Below, one piece after another: positions 1 through 8,493 of a stretch of 35,393 nt of DNA. The DNA is from Paracoccaceae bacterium (lineage in GTDB: Bacteria > Pseudomonadota > Alphaproteobacteria > Rhodobacterales > Rhodobacteraceae). Where the stretch lies: the NCBI GenBank assembly GCA_027484915.1, contig JAIXSA010000118.1:1-35393 (forward strand), written 5' to 3'. A program made the position numbers and the translations under genes. Below the pieces are notes generated by a model. That model did not search any database. It was not told the DNA's origin and saw only the letters and a list, made by a program, of their open reading frames with translations. Within the stretch, counting starts at the first letter, position 1. Each line of letters opens with the position of its first letter.

Positions 1-1722
1 CAGCGCGCGCAGGACCTGCAACGCCATCGAATCGTCCGACCGGATCAGCCCGGTGCCGTGGCAATGCGGGCAGGGCTGTGTCGTCGATTCCAGCATCCCC
101 GGCCGCAACCGCTGCCGGCTCATCTCCAACAGGCCAAATCCCGAGATGCGCCCGATCTGGATGCGCGCCCGGTCCGTCTTCAGCTTTTCCTTCAGCCGCT
201 TCTCGACCGTGGCGTTGTTGCGCCGCTCTTCCATGTCGATGAAGTCGATGACGATCAGACCCGCAAGGTCGCGCAGGCGAAGCTGCCGCGCGATCTCTTC
301 GGCCGCCTCGACGTTGGTCTTCAGCGCGGTTTCCTCGATGGACCCTTCCTTCGTGGCCCGGCCCGAGTTCACGTCGATCGCCACCAGCGCCTCGGTGACA
401 CCAATCACGATGTAGCCACCGGATTTCAACTGCACCACCGGGTTGAACATGCCCGCAAGGTAGCCTTCGACCTGGTACTTGGCGAAAAGCGGGGTCTGCT
501 CGGTATAGCGCACCACCTGCTTGGCGTGGCTCGGCATGATCATCCGCATGAAGGCCGTGGCGGTCCGGTACCCGGCGGCGCCCTCGACCAGAACCTCGTC
601 GATCTCGCGGCTGTACAGATCGCGGATCGACCGTTTGATCAGGTCGCCTTCCTCATAGATCTTGGCGGGGGCGATCGACTTCATCGTCAGTTCGCGGATC
701 TGCTCCCACAGCCGCATCAGGTATTCATAGTCGCGCTTGATTTCAGGCTTCGTGCGTTTTGCACCGGCCGTCCGGACGATCAGGCCCGCACCTTCCGGCA
801 CCTCCAGCTCGCCCGCTATTTCCTTCAGCTTCTTGCGGTCAACGGCGTTGGTGATCTTGCGAGAGATCCCGCCGCCCCGGGCCGTGTTCGGCATCAGCAC
901 ACAGTAGCGGCCCGCCAGCGACAGGTAGGTGGTCAGCGCCGCACCCTTGTTGCCACGCTCTTCCTTGACGACCTGGACAAGCATGATCTGCCGGACCTTG
1001 ACCACTTCCTGGATCTTGTAGCGCCGGGCGCGCGGGCGACGCGGCTGGGCGATTTCCTCGGCCACGTCCTCTTCGGCGATGGATTCGATCTCTTCGTCGG
1101 TGTCCGAGGCATGGTCCACGGCGCGGTAGCGTCCGCCATTGCCGATGTCGGTGGATTCGTTGTGGTGGTCATGGTCATGGTCATGATCATGCCCGTGTTC
1201 ATGATCCTCGCCGTGGTCATGATCGCCGTGGTCATGATCGGCGTGGTCCTGCTCCGCTTCCGGTTCGGCAACCAGCGGCGCTTCGTTCGCTTCGTCGTCG
1301 TCCAGATCGACGACATCCATGCCAGAGGGGCCCTCGGCGACCGCGTCGTCCGATTTCACCGCCTCGGCCTTGCCCTGCGGCCGGGGACCGCGGCGGCGCG
1401 AGCGGCGGTTGTCTTCCTCTTCCTCAGCGCGGGCCATCGCCCGCTCTTCCTCGATCAGCGCCTTACGGTCGGCGACGGGGATCTGGTAGTAGTCCGGGTG
1501 GATTTCGGCAAAGGCCAGGAACCCGTGCCGGTTCCCGCCGTATTCCACAAAGGCCGCCTGCAACGACGGCTCGACGCGCGTCACCTTGGCAAGGTAGATG
1601 TTTCCGGCAAGCTGGCGTTTGTTTACGGTCTCGAAGTCGAACTCTTCGACCTTGTTTCCGTCGACCACGACCACCCGGGTTTCCTCGGGGTGGGTGGCGT
1701 CGATAAGCATTTTCTTTGACAT
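1..1722 (-). CDS. rne: Ribonuclease E, N-terminal part (runs off left edge)
   Basis: Single-strand endoribonuclease that starts mRNA decay and processes rRNA and tRNA precursors; scaffold of the degradosome. 574 codons are visible from an ATG at 1722 and the frame is still open at base 1. Seen: an S1 RNA-binding domain split by a long insertion (about residues 78-225), the KEERGNKGAALTT segment, the catalytic IDVNSGR motif with Asp450, a second catalytic Asp493 in IDFIDM, and the Zn-link CPHC (Cys551, Cys554). The Asp spacing of 43 equals that of E. coli Asp303/Asp346, so about 147 extra residues lie upstream of the active site, matching the insertion. The insertion is acidic and contains a His/Asp-rich run at 158-187. 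The C-terminal degradosome arm is outside the window. A long structured leader precedes it. Confidence 0.96.
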   Translation of the reverse strand, partial: MSKKMLIDATHPEETRVVVVDGNKVEEFDFETVNKRQLAGNIYLAKVTRVEPSLQAAFVEYGGNRHGFLAFAEIHPDYYQIPVADRKALIEEERAMARAEEEEDNRRSRRRGPRPQGKAEAVKSDDAVAEGPSGMDVVDLDDDEANEAPLVAEPEAEQDHADHDHGDHDHGEDHEHGHDHDHDHDHHNESTDIGNGGRYRAVDHASDTDEEIESIAEEDVAEEIAQPRRPRARRYKIQEVVKVRQIMLVQVVKEERGNKGAALTTYLSLAGRYCVLMPNTARGGGISRKITNAVDRKKLKEIAGELEVPEGAGLIVRTAGAKRTKPEIKRDYEYLMRLWEQIRELTMKSIAPAKIYEEGDLIKRSIRDLYSREIDEVLVEGAAGYRTATAFMRMIMPSHAKQVVRYTEQTPLFAKYQVEGYLAGMFNPVVQLKSGGYIVIGVTEALVAIDVNSGRATKEGSIEETALKTNVEAAEEIARQLRLRDLAGLIVIDFIDMEERRNNATVEKRLKEKLKTDRARIQIGRISGFGLLEMSRQRLRPGMLESTTQPCPHCHGTGLIRSDDSMALQVLRAL

Positions 1723-2118
1723 GTTGGTCCACTGCGCCCCAAGCGCAACGGGTCGTCTGGCGGACCAGACGGGGAAACGGAACGGACGGGGCGGCTTGTC
1801 TGGGCGCGGGCAGCGGGCACATGCAGCGGTCCTCGACCCTGTGGGTCGACTGGTCCGTTGCTTAAAATACCTGCACGCCTCATCGCGGTTACAATTGAAG
1901 GGCCTTTCGGGCCCTCCACCTAATCTAGCCAACAAATCCAGGGACTTGCCGGCAATGTGCACGGCCTTGCGGCCGATCCGGCTCCTTTGAAGGGACACGA
2001 ATTTCACGCGCCCGGCTACAAAGGAGAGAATTCCTCGGGCAGACAGACTGCCTCCCCGCAACCCTATGGGGAAGCGGCGTGAAGGGCAATGGCGAATTTC
2101 GTTGGCCCGGCCGGCGGC
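1723..2118 (-). other. Gene-free leader region upstream of rne with several hairpins
   Basis: 396 bases between the upstream gene's stop and the rne ATG, with no convincing coding frame. Seen inverted repeats: CTCCTTTG/CAAAGGAG at 1982-1989 and 2019-2026; CGGCC-GCAA-GGCCG (read on minus) at 1962-1975; AGGGCC/GGCCCT at 1899-1915; and a 7-pair stem at 2051-2057/2068-2074. None is followed by a T run on the minus strand, so they are not typical terminators. In E. coli the rne 5' leader hairpins mediate autoregulation by RNase E; a similar role here is inference only. I found no clear promoter. Confidence 0.5.
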
Positions 2119-3009
2119 TTATCGCTCCAGCAAGGACAGGCAATTGCCGCTGGGATCATCCGCCGGGCAGATCGCGGCTGCGGCGGCGGCCATGTCGACC
2201 GACAAGTTTCCCGCGCCCTGAAGGTTGCGTGGCGCCAACGGTATCGCCAATGCGCGGTCCAAAAGGCACAGGTCCAGAAGGTCGGGGGTCAGCCCGGCAA
2301 AGGCAATGGCACCCTGCGCCGGGTCCAGCGGGGCCATCAGGAACCGTACCACCTCACGCGAGCCCATGCCCGTCACGGCGGGGTTTGCCCGCAGACCCGC
2401 TTCGATGGGCCCCGGCTCGGCCGGATGGTAGGGCCAGGCGGTCACCACCAGATAGTCGATCCGGGTCGCCGCTGCCTGCCGTTCCGCAGCCGTCAGGACC
2501 CGACGCTGGATTTCCCCGCCAACCGTCGCTAGCGCCCAGATCCCGATGGGCAGGTCCGCGATGGTCACCGGACGCGTCAGGTCCATCCCCTCCAGCGCCG
2601 AGGTCAGCAGAACATAAACACCCGATGGGCCGCGCCCCCGCACCACCGCCTCGCAGGCACTGTCGCTGCAATACTCGTCCGGCGTCAGCAGAAGCGGCGT
2701 CCGCCCGGCCAAGGGCGGGGGCGTCGCCACGATCTCGCGCCCTTCGACCGCCTGCAATTTCCAGCCTGTCCATACCTGACTGACCATCGGCACCCCGACC
2801 GCAAGCACCGTGACAACGCCCAGCGACCAAAGCCCCGCTCGCCGCCACTTGGCGCGGAGGAGCATCACCAGAAGCGTGACCCCGATCACAAGATAGACCA
2901 CCAGCGACAGAAGCGCCGCCTCCAGGTCCTTCGCGCAGGCCCCCAGACACTCCGCCCGTGCCGGAGCCGCCGTCAGAAGAAGACCCGCTCCAAGCCACCC
3001 GTTCCGCAA
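2119..3009 (-). CDS. Unrecognised exported/membrane protein, two N-terminal TM segments
   Basis: I do not recognise this family. The chosen start is TTG at 3009, because GGAGG lies 7 bases upstream (3017-3021) and the start gives a clean signal-like N-terminus ending APARA (residues 15-19). A longer frame to 3096 also begins with TTG but lacks this logic. 296 residues: signal-like segment 1-19, a CLGAC cysteine pair (Cys21, Cys25), hydrophobic segments at about 31-52 and 58-79, then a soluble domain of about 210 residues with further cysteine pairs. If the first segment is cleaved, the protein has two TM helices and a large soluble domain. It follows dctD on the same strand after a 196-base gap, so co-transcription is uncertain. 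Confidence 0.72.
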   Translation of the reverse strand: MRNGWLGAGLLLTAAPARAECLGACAKDLEAALLSLVVYLVIGVTLLVMLLRAKWRRAGLWSLGVVTVLAVGVPMVSQVWTGWKLQAVEGREIVATPPPLAGRTPLLLTPDEYCSDSACEAVVRGRGPSGVYVLLTSALEGMDLTRPVTIADLPIGIWALATVGGEIQRRVLTAAERQAAATRIDYLVVTAWPYHPAEPGPIEAGLRANPAVTGMGSREVVRFLMAPLDPAQGAIAFAGLTPDLLDLCLLDRALAIPLAPRNLQGAGNLSVDMAAAAAAICPADDPSGNCLSLLER

Positions 3010-3152
3010 TCGGCCACCTCCGCGCTTCGTCCGAGCAGAAAGCCACGGGATGCGGGAAGCTGGCAAGTCCGGTATCCAGTGTCCCCGGACAGACAAGGGG
3101 CACCCGTCAGGCGCGGACTGTTCCTAACAGGACCCTAACGGCCGCTGCCAAG

Positions 3153-3195
3153 CCATTGATTCCCAAAGGCGCCAATTCCTGCCCACGCGCGGACA
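3153..3195. repeat. Two-box dispersed repeat, copy 1 (after dctD)
   Basis: CCATTGATT (3153-3161), 16 unrelated bases, then CCTGCCCACGCGCGGACA (3178-3195). The same two boxes with identical 16-base spacing recur at 26990-27032, where the second box differs at one base. This copy lies 10 bases beyond the dctD stop codon. Function unknown. Confidence 0.55.
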
Positions 3196-3205
3196 CCCCG
3201 CAGGG

Positions 3206-4534
3206 TCAGACATAGTCCCCCCGGCTGAGGCCATACTTCGCCATCTTCTCGTTCAGCGTCCGGCGCGGGAGGCAAAGCTCCTCCATCACCGCCACGATCG
3301 ACCCCTTGTGCCGCCGCATCGTGTTGTCGATCAGCATTCGCTCGAAGGCCTCCACATAGTCCTTCAACGGCTTGCCTTCCGTCGTCAGCGCCGGCCCCGA
3401 AGCCTCGTTCTCGGCCATCAGCAGGCTCGCAATCGACCCCGACCCCCGCCGGTTCTGAAGAACCGCCCGCTCGGCGATGTTGACCAGCTGCCGCACGTTC
3501 CCCGGCCACGGCGCCTGCAGAAGCTGCGCCGCCTCTTGCGCTGTCACCTGCGGAGCGTCGCAGCCGTATTCCTCGGCGAACTGCTCGCTGAGGCGGGTGA
3601 ACAGCTGCAGGATATCCTCGCCCCGCGTCCGCAGGGGCGGCAGTAGGATCGTCATCGCCCCAAGCCGGTAGAACAGATCCGGTCGCAGCGTCTGCTCCAG
3701 CGTGGTGTCCGGCGCGTGGCTGTTGCAGATCGCGATGATCCGGGTTTCGGGGGGCATTCCCTGGTCGTTGATGAAGGTCAGAAGCCGCGCCTGCAGCGCC
3801 CCCGGCATCGCCTCGATATCCTCCAGGCACAGCGTCCCGCCCCGCGCCTCCTCGACCAGCGGCAGCGCGCCGTCCTCACCCGGGCCAAAGAGCCGACCGG
3901 CCAGCTTGTCCTCGGACCAGGCCGCGCAAGAGATCGCCACGAACTTCTTCGACGCCCGCGGCCCCACCGCGTGAAGGGCATGGGCGACCAGCGTCTTCCC
4001 CGTCCCCGTCTCGCCATCGATCAGCACGTGGCTGTCCGCTTGGCCGAGATCCAGGATATCCTCCCGCAACCGCTCCATCGCCGGGCTGGTGCCGATCAAC
4101 TTCTTGATGATCGTCGACCCGTCCGAAAGCTCTTTCCGCAGCGCCCGGTTGTCCAGCGTCATCCGCCGGGCCTGGGTCGCGCGCTTGGCAAGCTCGGTCA
4201 TCCGGTCGGGGTTGAAAGGCTTCTCCAGGAAGTCGAAGGCCCCCACCCGCATCGCCTCGACCGCCATCGGCACGTCGCCGTGGCCGGTGATCATGATCAC
4301 GGGCAGCCCGCTGTCCTGCCCCATCAACCGCTTGAGGAAGGACATCCCGTCCATCCCCGGCATCTTGATGTCGCTGACCACGACTCCTTGGAAATCCGGC
4401 CCGATCACCTTCAACGCGTCTTCGGCGCTGGCAAAGGTTTCCGTGTCGAACCCCGACAAGGCCAGCCACTGGCTGATCGATTGCCGCATGTCGGCCTCGT
4501 CATCGACGATTGCCACTTTCATTGCGCGGGCCAT
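3206..4534 (-). CDS. dctD: DctD-like response regulator with AAA+ domain, lacking GAFTGA
   Basis: Response regulator of the NtrC/DctD class, paired with the DctB-like kinase upstream and classically linked to C4-dicarboxylate uptake control. 442 residues: receiver domain (acidic pocket Asp11-Asp12, phosphoacceptor Asp55, Lys105), AAA+ domain with Walker A GETGTGKT at 174-181, arginine-containing LFYRLG at 287-292, PWPGNVRQL at 342-350, and a C-terminal Fis-type helix-turn-helix (about 396-436). Odd features: the GAFTGA loop expected near residues 220-228 is absent (DGALPLVEEA instead), and Walker B reads CLEDI (236-240) instead of the usual LDE order. It therefore may not activate sigma-54. 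ATG at 4534 has AGAGG five bases upstream. The kinase stop lies 10 bases upstream. No dicarboxylate transporter is in the window. Confidence 0.88.
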   Translation of the reverse strand: MARAMKVAIVDDEADMRQSISQWLALSGFDTETFASAEDALKVIGPDFQGVVVSDIKMPGMDGMSFLKRLMGQDSGLPVIMITGHGDVPMAVEAMRVGAFDFLEKPFNPDRMTELAKRATQARRMTLDNRALRKELSDGSTIIKKLIGTSPAMERLREDILDLGQADSHVLIDGETGTGKTLVAHALHAVGPRASKKFVAISCAAWSEDKLAGRLFGPGEDGALPLVEEARGGTLCLEDIEAMPGALQARLLTFINDQGMPPETRIIAICNSHAPDTTLEQTLRPDLFYRLGAMTILLPPLRTRGEDILQLFTRLSEQFAEEYGCDAPQVTAQEAAQLLQAPWPGNVRQLVNIAERAVLQNRRGSGSIASLLMAENEASGPALTTEGKPLKDYVEAFERMLIDNTMRRHKGSIVAVMEELCLPRRTLNEKMAKYGLSRGDYV

Positions 4535-4544
4535 TGGGACCTCT

Positions 4545-6305
4545 TCATTCTGCTGCTTCCTGTTTGTTGCCCAGGATCGGCAACTGCATCTCGAAAACGG
4601 CGCCGCCCCCGTCCCCGTTCCGCGCGGTCAGACGCCCGCCCAGATCGGTGACGATCCCGGACGAGATCGCAAGGCCAAGCCCCACGCCCTCTCCCGGTTT
4701 CTTCGTCGTGTAGAAGGGTTCGAACAGGTTCTCGAGATCGGTGATCCCGTGGCCATTGTCGCGCACCGTGAGGGTCGCGGTTTCGCCCGCCGACAAAAGG
4801 ATGTCGATCTGCGGGTCCTTGGTGTCTTTCGTGGCGTCCAGCGCATTGCGCAGAAGGTTGATGATGACCTGCTCCAGACGCAGCCGGTCGGCCATCACCA
4901 TCACCGCCTGCCGCGGCATGCCCCGGCTGATCTTCACGACACGCGCCTTCAGCTGTGGCTCCATCATTGCCAGTGCCGAGGAGATGCAGGCGCGAAGATC
5001 AACCTCTTCAAAGGCTTCTCCGCCTTTCCTCGCGTAAGACTTTAACTGTCGGGTGATCGCGCCCATCCGTTCGATCAGGTCGTCCACGCGTTGGAACGAC
5101 GACAAGGCCTCATCCAGCCGCTTGCGCTGCAACAACAGCCGCGCACCCGCCAGATAGGTCTTCATTGCCGCCAGGGGCTGGTTCAACTCGTGGCTCACCG
5201 CCGCTGACATCTCGCCCAATGCGGCCAGCTTCGACGACTGTGCCAGCGTCAGTTCCGCGACTTCCAGGTCCTTCTTCACCTTCTCGCGTTCCGCGATCGC
5301 CCGCTGCAGCCGCGCGTTCAAGAGCCGAAGTTCCGCCGATTCCCGCTGGAACGACACCGACCGCGACCAGGCCCGGCGCGACAGCAAGTAGAAGGTGAAG
5401 GCCATCAGGATGGCGAACCCCATGATCTCCAGCGCCAGGATGCCGTTCACTTGCTCGCGCACGGAATCGTAGGCCGTGAAGGTGGCGATCTTCCAGCCCC
5501 GGAACGGAACCCGCGCCTCGGTCTTCATCACCGCCTCGCCGCGGACATAGGCGTCGGGGGCGTTCTGCGCCCATTCCGTCGTCGCCTGCAACGCCCGCGA
5601 AATCGCTGACGGAGGATCGCGCAACGCCAGCGCATCGGCCATCGGCAGACCACGCCAGCGCGGCTCGGTCGACAGCATGACGATGCCCTCGCTGTCGGTG
5701 ACCATGATCGCGTCCTGCAACCCCGCCCAGGCGCGTTCGTATTTCATCAGGTCGACCGAGACGATGATCACCCCCATCACCTTGGACTCGGCCATGACTG
5801 CGCGCGAATAGACGAAGTCGAACCCCCCTGCATCGCGCATCACCGGGGTAAAGACCGTCTCTTTCGCGCGCTGCGCATCGACGAAGTAGGTCTCGTTGCG
5901 ATGGCTTGTGCCCAGCACATTGCGGTTCGTGGCTCCGACCACTCGCCCGTCGGAATCCACCAACCGGATCGAGGCCACCCCCAACTGGCTTTGCAGCGAG
6001 ATCAGCTTGGCCGACGTGCCCGAAAAGTTGCCGTCCTTCAGCGCCGTGATCAGGTCCGGGTCCCCTGCCAGCAGCAGCGGCACGACCGAAGTCCGCTGCA
6101 GTTCGGCCATCAGGTTACCGGTGTACAGCGCCAGCCGCACTTCTGCCCGGCTGCGGGTGTCCGCCGTGTAGCGGTCGGTGAGAAGGCGGTTCGACACCAG
6201 CACCACGACCACCGCCAGAATCACCAGCAGGACCACAGCCAGCTTGGCGCGCCAGGGCAAGCCCGGCGTCGTGGGTGAAGCGGCGGCTAGATCGGTTGCG
6301 GTCAT
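4545..6305 (-). CDS. dctB: DctB-like membrane sensor histidine kinase
   Basis: Sensor kinase expected to phosphorylate the adjacent DctD-like regulator in response to external C4-dicarboxylates (established for DctB; ligand here inferred). 586 residues from the ATG at 6305: TM helix at about 21-38, a periplasmic double-PAS-like sensor (about 40-285), second TM at 289-309, a coiled linker (315-358), the H-box with His372 in SHELNQPLAA, N-box around Asn488, DNGHG at 516-520 and GLGLA at 542-546. The same frame can start at TTG 6344, with GAGGG eight bases upstream and 13 extra residues; both starts remain possible. It lies just after purQ on the same strand, but function suggests no link. Confidence 0.9.
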   Translation of the reverse strand: MTATDLAAASPTTPGLPWRAKLAVVLLVILAVVVVLVSNRLLTDRYTADTRSRAEVRLALYTGNLMAELQRTSVVPLLLAGDPDLITALKDGNFSGTSAKLISLQSQLGVASIRLVDSDGRVVGATNRNVLGTSHRNETYFVDAQRAKETVFTPVMRDAGGFDFVYSRAVMAESKVMGVIIVSVDLMKYERAWAGLQDAIMVTDSEGIVMLSTEPRWRGLPMADALALRDPPSAISRALQATTEWAQNAPDAYVRGEAVMKTEARVPFRGWKIATFTAYDSVREQVNGILALEIMGFAILMAFTFYLLSRRAWSRSVSFQRESAELRLLNARLQRAIAEREKVKKDLEVAELTLAQSSKLAALGEMSAAVSHELNQPLAAMKTYLAGARLLLQRKRLDEALSSFQRVDDLIERMGAITRQLKSYARKGGEAFEEVDLRACISSALAMMEPQLKARVVKISRGMPRQAVMVMADRLRLEQVIINLLRNALDATKDTKDPQIDILLSAGETATLTVRDNGHGITDLENLFEPFYTTKKPGEGVGLGLAISSGIVTDLGGRLTARNGDGGGAVFEMQLPILGNKQEAAE

Positions 6306-6351
6306 GGCGGGAGAGTAGGGCCGCGCCGGAAGGGCCTCAAGCAAAAGGCCC

Positions 6352-7020
6352 TCAGGCCAGCGCCATCCCGCCCATCAGCGAGGCAAAGACGCCCTTGCCG
6401 TCAGAACTGCCCAAGGCGGGCTCGGTGGCGCGTTCCGGGTGCGGCATCATCCCCAGCACGCGGCGATTTTCCGACAGCACGCCCGCGATGTCGGCCATGC
6501 TGCCATTCGGGTTCTGCGCATAGGTGAAGGCGATCCGGTCCTCACCCTGCAGCCGCGCCAGGCCGTCGGGGTCGATGGTATAGTTGCCGTCATGGTGCGC
6601 GATCGGGACGCGGATCAGCTGGCCGGCATTGTAGGCACCGGTAAAGCCCGAATCCGTCGTCGCCACCTTCAGCGTGACCGTCCGGCAGACAAACTTCAGC
6701 GTCGCATTGCGCATCAGGACGCCGGGCAGAAGGCCCATCTCGGTGATGACCTGAAAGCCGTTGCAGATGCCAAGGACGTAGCCGCCCTTTTCGGCATGGG
6801 CGCGGATGGCGGCGCTGATCGGCGACTGGGCCGCAATCGCCCCGCAACGCAGGTAGTCGCCAAAGCTGAAGCCCCCCGGCACGCCCACCACATCCACGCC
6901 CTTGGGCAGCTCGGTGTCCTTGTGCCAGACTCGGTCGACCTTGAACCCGGCGCCTTCGAAGGCGACGGCAAGGTCGCGGTCGCAGTTCGAACCCGGGAAG
7001 GTGACGACGGCGGCTTTCAT
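6352..7020 (-). CDS. purQ: Phosphoribosylformylglycinamidine synthase, glutaminase subunit PurQ
   Basis: Class I glutamine amidotransferase that supplies ammonia to PurL (with PurS) for FGAR to FGAM conversion in purine synthesis; cytoplasmic. 222 residues, the usual length for the stand-alone subunit. Seen: the nucleophile Cys86 in GICNGF and the His194/Glu196 pair in MMPHPERATEP completing the catalytic triad. Start is the ATG at 7020, with AGGAG eight bases upstream; the frame stays open further upstream but those residues overlap the divergent gene and show no homology. purL and purS are not in the window. Confidence 0.95.
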   Translation of the reverse strand: MKAAVVTFPGSNCDRDLAVAFEGAGFKVDRVWHKDTELPKGVDVVGVPGGFSFGDYLRCGAIAAQSPISAAIRAHAEKGGYVLGICNGFQVITEMGLLPGVLMRNATLKFVCRTVTLKVATTDSGFTGAYNAGQLIRVPIAHHDGNYTIDPDGLARLQGEDRIAFTYAQNPNGSMADIAGVLSENRRVLGMMPHPERATEPALGSSDGKGVFASLMGGMALA

Positions 7021-7082
7021 CGGGACGACTCCTGTTTGGGATTGAGCGCCTGATAGCCCAAAGCGCCGGAAAGCTCCAGTGC

Positions 7083-7110
7083 TTGCGCCGCGCCTTGCAG
7101 TCGCTACGTT
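7083..7110 (+). promoter_or_regulatory. Candidate promoter for the GlcD-type oxidase
   Basis: TTGCGC (7083-7088), 16-base spacer, TACGTT (7105-7110). The next gene's ATG begins at 7117, seven bases after the -10 hexamer, so transcription would start at or very near the start codon, suggesting a leaderless mRNA. Both hexamers match the consensus only partly. Confidence 0.35.
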
Positions 7111-7116
7111 GGGCGG

Positions 7117-8493
7117 ATGCTGACCAAACCTGCCCTCTCCGCACTGCACTCCATCCTTGGTGACCGGGTCTCGGTCGCTGCCGCCATCCTGTCCGAACAT
7201 GCGCAAAGCGAAAGCCTGGTGTCCGGCGGCAGTCCCGACGCCGTGGCCTTCCCCCGCACCACGGCCGAGGTCGCCGCTCTGGCCGCCTGGTCGACGGCCC
7301 ATCGCGTGCCGCTGATCGGCTGGGGTGCAGGCACCTCGCTGGAAGGCCACGCGCTAGCCGTGGCTGGCGGCGTCGTCGTCGACTTCCGCGACATGGCCGC
7401 CGTAATCGAGGTCCGCCCCGAAGACCGCCTCGTCCGCGTCCAGCCAGGGCTCACGCGTGAGGCCCTGAACCGCGAGTTGCGGACCACCGGACTGATGTTC
7501 TCGGTCGACCCGGGCGCCAACGCCTCGCTCGGCGGTATGGCCGCGACCCGCGCCTCGGGAACTACCGCTGTCCGCTACGGCACGATGCGCGACAATGTCC
7601 GGGGGCTGGAGGTGGTTCTGGCGGGTGGCGAGGTCATCCACACCGGCACCGGCGCGCCGAAGACGGCAGCGGGTTACGACCTGACCGCGCTTTTCGTTGG
7701 CTCCGAGGGCACGCTGGGGCTGATCACCGAACTGACGCTGAAACTGCATGGCCAGCCCGAGGCGGTGATGACCGCCGTCGCGGCTTTCCCCACGGTCGGC
7801 GCGGCGGTGGATTGCGTCATCGCCACCATGCAGATGGGCCTGACCCCTGCCAGGATCGAGTTTCTGGACATCGACACCGTCGCCGCCTGCAACGCCTATT
7901 CCCAGCTTTCTCTGCCGCTTGCCCCGCAGCTTCTGGTCGAATTCCATGGCCACCCGGAAGGTCTGGCCGAAGACGTGGCACGTTTCCGCACCCTAGCCGC
8001 CGACTTCGGGGCCGAGGGGCTGGACTGGGCCGAAAGACAGGAAGACCGCACCCGCCTCTGGGCCGCCCGCCACGCAGCCTACCGCGCGATCCTGGCCTCA
8101 CGACCGGGGGCGAAGGCTGTGGTGACGGATGTCTGCGTGCCGATCTCGGCTCTGGCCCAGGCGGTGGAGGAGACGCGGGCCGATATCGCGGCTTCGGGCA
8201 TCCCCGGCCCGATCCTCGGCCATGTGGGCGACGGAAACTTCCACGCAATCCTCATGGTGGACCCTGCGCGGCCCGAGGAAGCGGTGACCGCCAAGGCGCT
8301 GGCGACACGGATGGCCCAGCGTTCGCTGCGTCTCGGCGGCACGATCACCGGCGAACATGGCGTCGGCTTCGGCAAGCTTGGCCTCATGCAGGCCGAACAC
8401 GGGGCGGGCTGGCAGGTCATGGGCGCCGTGAAAGCCGCGCTTGACCCGCTCAACCTCATGAACCCGGGGAAAGTGGTCCCCGGTCAGGGTTGA
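7117..8493 (+). CDS. FAD-binding 2-hydroxyacid oxidoreductase (GlcD / D-lactate dehydrogenase family)
   Basis: Flavoprotein of the VAO/PCMH superfamily, likely oxidising a D-2-hydroxyacid such as D-lactate, glycolate or D-2-hydroxyglutarate to the 2-oxoacid. 458 residues. Seen: the PCMH FAD fold with GWGAGTSLEG (68-77) and DPGANASLGGMAA (131-143), then the C-terminal substrate domain with GHVGDGNFH (368-376) and TGEHGVG (411-417), which carry the metal- and substrate-binding histidines of the family. ATG 7117 is directly downstream of a candidate promoter and has only a weak GGGCGG in front. It is divergent from purQ. Its stop at 8493 abuts the stop of the convergent small gene. The exact substrate cannot be read from sequence. 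Confidence 0.88.
   Translation: MLTKPALSALHSILGDRVSVAAAILSEHAQSESLVSGGSPDAVAFPRTTAEVAALAAWSTAHRVPLIGWGAGTSLEGHALAVAGGVVVDFRDMAAVIEVRPEDRLVRVQPGLTREALNRELRTTGLMFSVDPGANASLGGMAATRASGTTAVRYGTMRDNVRGLEVVLAGGEVIHTGTGAPKTAAGYDLTALFVGSEGTLGLITELTLKLHGQPEAVMTAVAAFPTVGAAVDCVIATMQMGLTPARIEFLDIDTVAACNAYSQLSLPLAPQLLVEFHGHPEGLAEDVARFRTLAADFGAEGLDWAERQEDRTRLWAARHAAYRAILASRPGAKAVVTDVCVPISALAQAVEETRADIAASGIPGPILGHVGDGNFHAILMVDPARPEEAVTAKALATRMAQRSLRLGGTITGEHGVGFGKLGLMQAEHGAGWQVMGAVKAALDPLNLMNPGKVVPGQG

Noticed and set aside
58-1719. Long open frame on the plus strand opposite rne
   Set aside because: The minus strand encodes RNase E with catalytic and zinc motifs; the plus frame is a high-G+C antisense shadow.
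7021-7350. N-terminal extension of PurQ
   Set aside because: Overlaps the divergent oxidase gene; the ATG at 7020 has a good ribosome-binding site and gives standard length.
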